From assembly GCA_036245805.1 (NCBI GenBank), contig BTRK01000005.1, positions 25,151,474 through 25,215,473 on the forward strand: a stretch of DNA of 64,000 nt, written 5' to 3'. Of the stretch, positions 59,801 to 64,000 are shown piece after piece. The first letter of the stretch is position 1, and each line of letters opens with the position of its first letter. This stretch comes from Pristionchus mayeri. Its lineage: Eukaryota; Nematoda; Chromadorea; Rhabditida; Neodiplogasteridae. Position numbers and translations under genes: made by a program. The notes below the pieces were generated by a model, which was not told the origin of the DNA, made no database searches, and was given only the letters and a program-made list of their open reading frames with translations.

Positions 59801-61414
59801 ACCGATTTAACAAAGAATAATGGTTGCTCCACCGAAAAAAAACACCATTTCCGCGTGATACAGTGGAAAAATTGCCCAATTTTCGACGGAACAGAAATGT
59901 CGCGTAGTTTTTATGGGAGATTGCAAAATGTGAGTGCACGGACGCACGCACGGACGTACGGACTCCACTTTTCGGCATTTTTCTCATTTGTTTGCCCATA
60001 CACTCGGTCTTCTTTCCGCATGAAATGTCTTGTCTCGCCGACGGCCACCTGCACCAGCTTGGAAACTGCGAGTGTATGACCTCGTTTTCGCAGGACAGAA
60101 TGCGCGTCCGATCAGGATACTGTAGAAAAACACATTTTTGATCGACCAAAGCTGGACTTGTGCCTAATGGGCATGTGCCCCGATGCCGCTCCCAGCGCCC
60201 CCACTCCCACACACCCACAAACCCTCCAGCAAAAAAGCTTACGGGTTACTGGTAATATAGCAACAACTAGCGAGGAACTACGCCACGCTAAATATTGGGA
60301 GATTGCGCTACTTCACTTTCTGAGCCTCTCCGGGAACGGCAAACGCATTTCACTCTGACGGGAATCGAACCACCAACCTTCGGTTTTCTAATCCATTGCT
60401 TTAGCCACTCGGCTATGAAAATAGGTCATTATGCATTTTATAAATCATCGTAAATCGAGCTATTAATAATTAAACAAAGAAACACTTTACTATAAAAGAA
60501 ACACTATCGATTACTATTTTTGTTTATAATCGATTCCGCATTCTCGATTTCATAAAATAAGAATCGCGGAATTGATATACAGTGCATTTTCAAACACCCC
60601 TCCGCGGTTCCTAGGTTAACTATTGCACTTTGCCAGCTGTGCATATATCAAATATCTACTGTCCCGTGTCTGGAGAACTTTTGTTGTCTTGGGGAAAATA
60701 TTCTGAACCCCCGTGGGCCTCATATTAAAGACAATACCTCGAGATGAGACAGCTTATCATCATCTTCCAATTCTGCGAAAGTGATACGTAGAGAAGAGGG
60801 GTCGATAATTGCGGCATAGTTTTTTCCCTGTAATAGCATCATCACCAGATAATATATTTAATGGAACACACATGGATTTTTCTGTTGTGGGGAAGATTGA
60901 CGCTTATCAGTGGCGCAGCTTCTCGTCCCAATTCACCAATTTCCTCGAAGTCCTCCATATTTCCAGCTGTTCCCTACATCCTCAGAGTCTGCACTTTCTC
61001 GACGATTATGACTGACTGTACACTTGAGTGTCCATGTGTTGTTCACTGATTTGTACAGCTGAACTCTGTATCGGAGCACGACGAGCAATTCACGAATAAC
61101 TCGTTCGTACTGACCTCCTCCCAGGGAAATATAAGGAATGCGCTTCTCACCAATCTATAATCTGTCTCTTACAACATACTTTGCCATTTCAAAGGCACCT
61201 GAATTCTTTTCACTCCGACCTCACTTTTGAAAATTTCTCTTGCCACCAGCATAGCATCATCATCGTAGATTCCGTAGAAATCCTTCAAACAAAACGTGTG
61301 AAAGCCGACGGAAAGTAGCTACTTCACTTGTTTCTCGAATATGGAGACACTTCCTTTCGCCTTCTCACGAAGAATCCGAAGCAGAGATACGTCTGCTGGA
61401 TTTTTTAAGGACAT
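14928..61414 (-). CDS. DNA mismatch repair protein MSH2 (MutS homologue), 24 exons found
   Basis: MSH2 pairs with MSH6 or MSH3 in the nucleus to recognise mismatches and drive ATP-dependent repair. Exons (minus): 61414-61328, 61282-61199, 61154-61017, 60973-60872, 60827-60738, 51386-51270, 45169-45055, 44784-44651, 44607-44441, 44388-44263, 44192-44125, 44077-43850, 43807-43751, 43688-43588, 36172-36048, 35974-35899, 31417-31357, 30182-30089, 30037-29960, 15812-15777, 15735-15665, 15619-15532, 15486-15376, 15098-14928. All are GT-AG and in phase except between exons 6 and 7, where one exon of about 76 nt (length 3n+1) is missing from my reading. Exons total 2525 nt, 841 residues without that exon, close to usual MSH2 size. 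All five MutS domains are present, including Walker A GANMGGKST and Walker B LVVVDE. The start ATG directly follows TTGTAG, so a trans-splice or 5'UTR intron acceptor is likely. About 92% of the gene length is six repeat-filled introns. Confidence 0.95.
16880..17960. mobile_element. 1.1-kb foldback
   Basis: GGCCGAAAATTCGAATTCCT (16897) and its reverse complement (ending 17943) mark arms of about 400 bp (16880-17290 and 17540-17960) around a short AT-rich middle. The arms include a GC-rich run (CGCCCGCGCGCGCGG at 16980) and its inverted partner near 17838. No coding content was seen. Confidence 0.85.
17996..18665. mobile_element. Foldback with tRNA-like heads, three copies in the region
   Basis: Arms about 17996-18215 and 18430-18665; further copies at about 21787-22464 and 24550-25215. 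Each arm has a tRNA-like segment (plus 18127-18200, minus 18545-18455) with an A-box-like GTGGTGGATAAGGGTATAGG and a B-box-like CCAGTTCGAATCCATC. The heads face inwards. The centre is AT-rich. Confidence 0.85.
18810..18885 (-). repeat. tRNA-like sequence (SINE head)
   Basis: The minus strand reads GTAGCCAAGTG (A box) and GGGTTCGATCCC (B box) at tRNA spacing. The second copy at 22602-22675 is cleaner (AGTGGTTAGGACGC). The putative acceptor stem ends do not pair, so I do not call a functional tRNA gene. A second tRNA-like segment lies at 18985-19070 (minus; B box GAGTTCGAGTCCCAGC), duplicated at about 22783-22868. Confidence 0.7.
19401..21150 (+). repeat. 16-bp minisatellite with about 64-bp higher-order units
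   Basis: The basic unit is GAACCTGGTTCACGGG with variants GAACCTGGTTTACAGA and GAAAGTTGGTTAATTG. Four units form a higher-order repeat that is itself reiterated. Units are inverted-symmetric (GAACC-T-GGTTC, and GGTTCAC-G-GTGAACC). Because the period is not a multiple of three and the unit lacks stops, long open frames appear in several frames. They are not genes. Confidence 0.95.
23181..23917 (+). repeat. Second copy of the 16-bp minisatellite, contracted
   Basis: Same units and order as 19401-21150, including the same flanks (CTCTACGAAGTACCTGG on the left, TGGATGTTGGTTCAATGAGA on the right), but about 1 kb shorter. Replication or recombination within the array after the segmental duplication would explain the difference. 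Confidence 0.95.
26216..27490. mobile_element. 1.3-kb foldback inserted in another element's arm
   Basis: Arms about 26235-26830 and 26880-27460 are inverted copies (GAAATGCGCGGCAGATTAGT at 26348 and its complement near 27340). The centre is CpG-rich (CGCGCGCGAGTGCGC at 26815). It splits the right arm of the 15979-27645 element, so it inserted later. Confidence 0.88.
27715..28748. mobile_element. 1.0-kb foldback
   Basis: Arms about 27715-28090 and 28393-28748 are inverted copies (TGTACAGGCGTATTCTCC and its complement, AACGATGTGAGACG and its complement). The unpaired middle of about 300 bp is AT-rich. It lies inside the 14.1-kb msh-2 intron. Confidence 0.88.
28838..29450. mobile_element. Two small adjoining foldbacks with CpG-rich loops
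   Basis: One pair of arms surrounds 28840-29100 (CACCCAACAAGGACGAAA against TTTCGTCCTTGTTGGGTAA). A second pair, 29100-29232 and 29307-29430, contains GCGTTCGATCTAAGAGCGCG and its inverted partner. The loop between the second arms is rich in CTCGCGCTC. Similar CpG-rich loops occur at 32690-32800 and 52420-52500. Confidence 0.75.
29960..31417 (-). other. msh-2 exons 17-19: Walker A and signature loop
   Basis: Exons 31417-31357, 30182-30089 and 30037-29960. Exon 17 carries the P-loop ALIVTGANMGGKSTYLR. Exon 18 reads IIAQMGAFVPADSAELS and VHAR. Exon 19 carries the signature VGASDRLSKGLSTFMSEMLE. All key ATPase residues expected here are present. A 1174-nt intron with a foldback separates exons 17 and 18. 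Confidence 0.95.
30236..31125. mobile_element. 0.9-kb foldback in the msh-2 intron after the Walker A exon
   Basis: Arms about 30236-30395 and 30970-31125 are inverted copies (TCAACATCTACAAAGATGAA and its complement, GCATAAGTCGCTCAATTTTG and its complement). The 570-bp middle is AT-rich with no feature recognised. It occupies most of the 1174-nt intron 30183-31356. Confidence 0.88.
31440..35890. mobile_element. Terminal inverted arms adjoining both splice sites of a 4.5-kb msh-2 intron
   Basis: Near the intron 3' end the plus strand reads ACAGTTCGGAGAAACAAATC (31466-31485). Near the 5' end it reads GATTTTGTTTTTCCGAACTG (35853-35872), its inverted copy. Both are followed inwards by repeated ATTTCTGAAATG-type words (31530-31620 and 35757-35830). 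The arms begin about 27 nt from the donor exon (35899) and 49 nt from the acceptor exon (31417). The whole intron is therefore essentially one inverted-repeat insertion. Confidence 0.8.
31719..35709. mobile_element. 4.0-kb foldback with a nested foldback in its left arm
   Basis: Outer arms start GGGGGGCGGACAATTCCGCA (31719) and end with the inverted form near 35709. Pairing continues through about 32000-32330 against 35170-35520 and 33180-34100 against 34110-35040, with the centre near 34105. A separate foldback at about 32335-33145 (ACTTCCATTGGTCATAACAG against CTGTTATGACCAATGGAAGT) interrupts the left arm only and has a CpG-rich centre. The terminal 110 bp matches the MITEs at 13022 and 62085. 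Confidence 0.88.
35899..36172 (-). other. msh-2 exons 15-16: lever end and entry to the ATPase domain
   Basis: Exons 36172-36048 and 35974-35899 with a 73-nt intron. They read LSRLSSLLAVVDCLSSLA then VHVRPKIL, followed by NGRHLVLDFL and YIPNDVDL, matching the MSH2 stretch from LNDVLAQLDAVVSF through YVRPAIL to FIPNDV. Relative to the human protein the segment between RP-IL and R-H is about four residues shorter. Large repeat-filled introns flank both sides. Confidence 0.9.
36862..38508. mobile_element. 1.6-kb nested foldback in the 7.4-kb msh-2 intron
   Basis: Outer ends CAGAGGTCTTCTGAGAGATC (36866) and AGAAGACCTCTG (ends 38503) are inverted and related to the GTCTTCTGAGAGATTGC ends at 3368. 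An inner foldback (about 37115-37910, centre near 37500) carries CTAAAAGCCGG...CCGGCTTTTAG arm words. The adjacent 36173-36861 shows no feature apart from AT-rich sequence. Confidence 0.85.
38509..40384. other. AT-rich intron stretch with two related fragments
   Basis: About 38655-38990 and 39820-39960 share TTAATAGCGGCGTTAGTTCC-like words and AATTCGAC segments, suggesting relics of one family in the same orientation. A short direct duplication (TTTTGAGTCTAGCTTGATCG at about 39979 and 40007) lies beside them. Nothing else was recognised. Confidence 0.5.
40385..42065. mobile_element. Relative of the TCACGCC-ended element carrying a CTCTCG-rich insert
   Basis: About 40385-40560 and 41490-42065 match the 15979-16600/25500-26200 family (GGTAAGGTAGGTTAAGTCAA, ATCGCGCGCAATATA-type words). 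The right end at 42042-42062 has GATTCTCTCGTGACAGGCGT. The insert 40560-41480 has many CTCTCG/CGAGAG words, one perfect TCTCGCGAGA (41328-41337), and a tRNA-like segment on the minus strand (41168-41103; A box TGGCAGAGTGGATAACGG, B box TGGTTCGAATTCAA). Confidence 0.7.
42066..43234. mobile_element. 1.2-kb foldback
   Basis: Arms about 42070-42205 and 43103-43232 are inverted copies (GAACAATCGTTACTGTG against its complement, TTCCATGGGTTATGTGATTG against its complement). The middle 900 bp is mostly unpaired. It shares TGTTGGGTAACTTTAAG with the foldback at 29080. It directly follows the end of the preceding element. Confidence 0.85.
43235..43587 (-). other. Start of the 7.4-kb msh-2 intron
   Basis: Contains one element end (GATTCTCTCGTCACGGGCGT near 43340) without a visible partner, and a degenerate inverted pair around 43430-43500. 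No coding content was seen. Confidence 0.45.
43588..45169 (-). other. msh-2 exons 7-14: lever and clamp domains III/IV
   Basis: Eight exons with 42-70-nt introns, except 44785-45054 (270 nt, holding a CRE-bearing hairpin). Landmarks in order: FMRLDSCAVRAFELF, LNRCKTVAGQKLL, WLARPLCDQRQIMERQ, LPDLSFLARKL, DCYRIAQAI, ISPDLQKIANKLEDIDKK, GIKLDTTPQHGYVYRV, GVRF and INEEFVEINAEYQRAQ. These track MSH2 from MKLDIAAVRAL through LNEEYTKNKTEYEEAQ with almost no length change. Exon 11 has a tandem acceptor GAGCAG (44196/44193) that would add or drop one glutamine. Confidence 0.93.
44889..44979. repeat. 91-bp near-perfect hairpin with a CRE site in each arm
   Basis: Arms 44889-44931 and 44938-44979 pair over 42 bp with about three mismatches and a 6-nt loop (ATATAC). 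Each arm contains the full palindromic cAMP-response element TGACGTCA (44913-44920 and 44949-44956). It lies within the 270-nt msh-2 intron between exons 7 and 8, so it would be transcribed as a small hairpin. Confidence 0.92.
45780..46540 (+). repeat. Direct duplication of about 260 bp
   Basis: Sequence from AAGATTAATTAGCGATTTGC (45801) to about 46060 recurs from about 46212 to 46480 with substitutions, and a third degenerate part follows to about 46540. It lies in the 6.1-kb msh-2 intron. The neighbouring 45170-45780 shows no recognised feature. A plus-strand open frame there (45144-45326) is not supported. Confidence 0.75.
46690..48111. mobile_element. 1.4-kb foldback, same family as 3368-4487
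   Basis: Arms about 46690-47290 and 47530-48111 are inverted copies. The ends read ACACGCGTCTTCTGAGAGAT and the complement. The loop (about 47290-47530) resembles the middle of the 3368 element. 48112-48715 is non-repetitive except for GCGTTGCGGTTACGCGT-like words at 48585-48680. Confidence 0.9.
48716..49972. mobile_element. 1.25-kb foldback with CACGAGTCGG ends
   Basis: Arms about 48720-49260 and 49400-49968 are inverted copies (AATATCGTTCATATTGTTGT against ACAACAATATGAACAATATT). The ends read TATCACGCATATCACGAGT and CTCGTGATACGTGTGATA. A lone right end of a relative lies at 53560-53815. 49973-50400 has no feature recognised. Confidence 0.88.
50425..50615 (+). repeat. tRNA-like sequence (Ser/Leu type) with an inverted fragment
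   Basis: Plus 50428-50505 has an A box TGGCCGAGTGGTCTGAGG and a B box GGTTCGAATCCC, spaced as in a tRNA with a long variable arm. About 80 bp on, GGATTTGAACCCTGACCACTCGGCCATGG is its partial inverted counterpart (50588-50616; cited as the two ends GGATTTGAACCC and CTCGGCCATGG). It is probably a SINE head pair, not a tRNA gene. 50620-51147 shows nothing further. Confidence 0.65.
51148..51258. mobile_element. 111-bp foldback 11 nt from an msh-2 donor site
   Basis: Terminal inverted repeats of 26 bp with one mismatch (CAGCGCTTCCTGGCCGTTCG at 51148; AAGTGCTG at 51251-51258) enclose 59 bp of AT-rich DNA. The right end lies 11 nt inside the intron from the exon 6 donor (51269). The arm includes GGTTCGAA, a B-box-like word. 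51387-52504 has no recognised feature beyond AT-rich sequence. Confidence 0.85.
51270..51386 (-). other. msh-2 exon 6: connector domain II
   Basis: A 39-codon exon isolated between 9.4-kb and 6.1-kb introns. It reads QCILSSNAKEAVIVGN... and continues through LLKTMLRRSNVMCTIK, matching the MSH2 connector (LIQIGPKECVLPGG...LRQIIQRGGILIT) in spacing. Acceptor CTTGCAG, donor AAG|GTAAGA, both phase 0. The following 76-nt or so segment (about 25 residues before STLPDEL) was not found. Confidence 0.85.
52505..53235. mobile_element. 0.7-kb foldback
   Basis: Arms about 52505-52735 and 53025-53235 are inverted copies (CAATAACTATATACA, CTCAAGACTAGTGAAAATAT and complements). The middle is AT-rich. CpG-rich CTCTCG words lie just left (52425-52500). 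It lies in the 9.4-kb msh-2 intron. Confidence 0.88.
53560..54180. mobile_element. Two truncated element ends joined by (TA)n
   Basis: About 53560-53815 is the right end of a 48716-type element, finishing CTCGTGATACACGTGATATA. About 53862-54180 is the left end of a 3368-type element, starting TATCACGTGTCTTCTGAGAG. Between them is an uninterrupted (TA)n tract (about 53815-53861). Both ends therefore begin or finish TATCACG at a TA repeat. Confidence 0.75.
54180..60460 (-). mobile_element. Tandem composite array of tRNA-headed repeats
   Basis: Nine tRNA-like heads, all on the minus strand: about 54429-54369, 55124-55069, 55872-55812, 56667-56601, 56853-56787, 57633-57565, 58374-58309, 59197-59128 and 60416-60352. 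Each has an A box TGGCCGAGTGG(C/T)TAA and a B box GGTTCGA(T)TCCC or variants. They are mostly 0.7-0.8 kb apart. Units share AAAAAAGCTTACGGGTTA, TAGCAACTAGCGGGGAACTA, a GACGGACAGAC-type stretch and GACCCAGCG words. A 186-bp segment is duplicated in tandem (56507-56692 and 56693-56880). About 55590-55890 and 55920-56200 recur almost identically at 60140-60450 and 59850-60125. No reverse transcriptase was seen. This fills most of the 9.4-kb msh-2 intron. Confidence 0.88.
60738..61414 (-). other. msh-2 exons 1-5: domain I and start of connector
   Basis: Exons 61414-61328, 61282-61199, 61154-61017, 60973-60872 and 60827-60738, with 43-45-nt introns. This is the amino-terminal mismatch-binding domain: SIFEKQDFYG aligns with the MSH2 LFDRGDFYT motif, MLVAREIFK and LRYRVQLYK follow, then GNMEDFEEIG opens the connector. 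The donor of exon 3 is ACA|GTCAGT, chosen because it gives the exact MSH2 spacing between W-T-L and G-N-M. The donor of exon 4 is CAT|GTGTGT. No stop or frame break was seen. Confidence 0.9.
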
Positions 61415-61461
61415 CTACAATAAGAGTGAATCTCTAATCGAAGCATATATCGATATATTAC

Positions 61462-62868
61462 GATATCACGCCTCTCATGAGAGAATCGAGCTAGAATAGC
61501 TATTCTAGGGAATGGAAGGGAAATCGTCAAATGGGCTCTTGCCGGTTTTGATCATTCCAAGGCATGCTTGACTGACCCCCAAAGTCCCAATTTGCATACT
61601 TCATTTTGGAGCTCCCTACACAAGGTCGGCTGCAGGGTGCTCCCACTTTGATCGCGATTTTTGCGATTCTAGTGGTGGATATACGAATATATTACTCTGA
61701 GTGACCCCCACTCATTTTCCGTGATCTATCGATCCATGCAAACCATTTTCCATGAAAGTCAATTTTAACTGTGCTACATTCAAAGCCAATTTTCTCAAAA
61801 GTGTATGTAAAATAGCAGCTCAAATTTTCACAGTGTGAGCAGCTCAACGAGAGCTTTCGAACGAGTGGTTTGCGCCAAAAAGTGCAGTCCTCGAAAGCTA
61901 GTTACGTCCTTATTAGGATCAGCGATCATTTGAACTATTATTTCAACAGCAAAATCGAGAGAAAACGGATCATTCCATATCGAGCGCGCCGAAAAATGCG
62001 GTGGGAAATGGAATGAAATGACTTTTCTCTTGATTTTGCTGTTGAAATAATAGTTCAAATGATCGCTGACCCTAATAAGGACATAACGGGGGGGGGGGGA
62101 CATTTGCGCAACTAAGCACCTCTCGCTTGGCAGAAGGCGTAGCAACTTGGGAGTTGTTTCATTGTTATCAGTATGCCCTGTACTACATTTGCATATATAC
62201 ATTTTGTTACCAGGCGATATTGAGTTTTACCCCAAATCAACGACCCGGGGTTCATGGAATATGGATTTCCATGAACCCCTATACGTTGAAACTCAATATC
62301 GCCTGGTAACAAAATGTATATATGAAAATGTAGTACAGGGCATACTGGTAATAATGAAACAACTCCCAAGTTGCTACGTTTTCTGCCAAGCGAGAGGTGC
62401 TTGGTTGCGCAAATGTCGTCCCCCCGACATAACTAGCTTTCGAGGACTGCGCTTTTTGGCGCAAACCACTCGTTGGAAAGCTCTCGTTGAGATGCACACA
62501 CTGGTAAAATTTGAGCTGCTATTTTACCTACACTTTTGAGAAAATTGGCTTTGAATGTAGCACAGTTAAAATTGACTTTCATGGAAAATGGTTTGTATGG
62601 ATCGATAGAGCACGAAAAAAGAGTGGGGGTCCCTCAGAGTAATATTTTCGTATATCCACCACTAGAATCACAAAAATCGCGATCAAAGTGGAAGCAGCCT
62701 GCAACCGACCCGGTGTAGGGAGCTCCAAAATGAAGTATGCAAATTGGGACTTTGGGGGTCAGTCAGGCATGCCTTGGAATGATCAAAACCGGCAAGAACC
62801 CATTTGACGATTGTCTCTCCATTCCCTGCTTCAGCTCGATTCTCTCGTGAGAGGCGTGATATCACGCC
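61462..62868. mobile_element. 1.4-kb foldback at the msh-2 5' end, with two nested foldbacks
   Basis: Ends TATCACGCCTCTCATGAGAG (61463) and its inverted form (62868). Arms about 61463-61900 and 62425-62868. Nested inside are a 190-bp foldback (about 61893-62083, TCAAATGATCGCTGA arms) and a 340-bp MITE (about 62085-62425) of the 31719 family. It starts 48 bp upstream of the msh-2 ATG, so it displaces the promoter or lies in a 5' intron. Confidence 0.88.
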
Positions 62869-64000
62869 TCTCACGAGAGAATGAGGACAACCGTGCTACA
62901 GTCTGAAAATGCAATTTGCGTGTTTAGATGATCTAGGGGTAATCCACGTTTCTGAGTCCGTTTCCGGGCAAAGCGGCTTCCCATCTTGATCAGCGGCTGC
63001 AGCACCTTGCTGCAGAAATTTCACTCTCACTTTGGAGGCTCTGATAATGTGTTCAAAATGTTTCATTTGAGCTGAAATTTGGCGTGTAGGCATCAATTAT
63101 GTTCTTCCATAAATCACCCGATCGATTTTTCGGTAGATCAAAAGTTGACCTCTGAGAAGTTTTCGCTCCATAACTTTAACAGTTCATTAAATTCTGCGTC
63201 GACATGATTGTTTTCAGATTTTTCCCATCTGGTATAAATAGGTTTATAAACGAAAAACAGTGAAAATGTGCAGTATTCCCCCGTTCGCACTGCGCGCAAA
63301 GGCTAGTAAGCTGTTTCATTTCGTATCGCGTCGACCAGTGTTCGACACCCGCTCGGTTCAAAACTTTTTGCCTGATTTTCTTCATCATTTAACAGTGATC
63401 GCAAGCTCAAATATTCCTTCTAATTGCTCAATTTTATCCACTCACTCATCAAACCACGACACTTCCCCCATCAGTCCATTCTGAATGAGCGTATAATCGA
63501 CGAGAAGGCATAAAGAAATTAATAATTACCATGGAAAGGATGAATAAAATCAGGCAGTTTTACACCGACCGGGAGTCGAACCCTGGTCGACGCCATTCGA
63601 AATGAAACAGCTTACCACTTTTGCACGCAGTGCAAACAGAGGAACACTGCACATTTTCACTGTTTTTCGTTCATAAACCTACTTATACCAGATGGGAAAA
63701 ATCTGAAAAAAATCTTGTCGACGCAGAATTTAATTCTCTAAAAGATGCAAAAGTTTGGTTTGTGTCCACTCCGAACGGTTAAAGTTATATAACGAAAACT
63801 GCTCAGAGGTCAACTTTTGATCTACCGAAAAATCGATTGGGTGATTCATAGAAGAATCATAATTTATGCCTACACGCCAAATTGCAGCTCAAATGAAGCA
63901 TTTTGAACCCATTATCAGAGCCTCCAAAGTGAGAGTCTGAAATTTCTGCAGCAAGGCGCTGCAGTCGCTGATCAAGTTGGGAAGCCGCTTTGCCCGGAAT
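62862..64000. mobile_element. Foldback with tRNA-like heads, running off the right edge
   Basis: It begins TATCACGCCTCTCACGAGAG directly against the previous element. Inner arms about 62930-63376 and 63557-64000 are inverted copies. Each arm holds a tRNA-like head facing inwards (plus 63300-63376, minus 63648-63557). The B box is intact on the minus strand (GGGTTCGACTCCCG) and altered on the plus (GTGTTCGACACCCG). Confidence 0.82.

Noticed and set aside
54369..60416. Nine possible tRNA-Ser/Leu genes
   Set aside because: A and B boxes are present but acceptor stems are not visible, anticodon regions vary, and the heads are embedded in 0.7-0.8-kb repeat units. They fit SINE heads better.

Overview
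This is animal nuclear DNA from a small-intron invertebrate. It carries two recognisable spliced genes, one small unrecognised spliced gene, and a very large load of inverted-repeat (foldback) and tRNA-derived repeats. All calls come from reading the sequence and from remembered family motifs; no database was searched.

Layout. 1-1374 is a 40-bp satellite that runs off the left edge. 1355-7655 (minus) is a proton-coupled oligopeptide transporter (POT/SLC15/PEPT family) in 16 exons, cut off by the left edge. 8489-12633 is a 4.1-kb nested foldback. 13486-13858 (plus) is a possible three-exon, 91-residue gene of unknown function. 14928-61414 (minus) is the mismatch-repair gene msh-2 (MutS homologue 2). 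It has 24 exons read here, in order and in phase apart from one exon I could not find. 61462-64000 holds two abutting foldbacks that begin 48 bp upstream of the msh-2 ATG.

The msh-2 coding sequence is about 2.5 kb spread over 46.5 kb, because six introns (1.2, 4.5, 6.1, 7.4, 9.4 and 14.1 kb) hold nested foldbacks, minisatellites and a 6-kb array of tRNA-headed repeats. Most other introns are 41-73 nt. In two of the giant introns the outermost inverted arms lie within about 25-55 nt of both splice sites, so the pre-mRNA of the whole intron could close into one hairpin.

Organism. Tiny introns, ATGs placed on or near an AG (compatible with spliced-leader trans-splicing) and repeats confined to a few introns fit a compact invertebrate genome. 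The 3' splice sites are relaxed (of 38 introns: about 18 CAG, 11 TAG, 7 AAG, 2 GAG) and lack the strict TTTTCAG of Caenorhabditis. A larvacean-like or non-rhabditid source fits at least as well as a nematode. I cannot name the species.

The two recognised genes have no evident functional link: one is a membrane peptide transporter, the other a nuclear DNA-repair ATPase. They share a strand. The unknown plus-strand gene lies between them and converges on msh-2.
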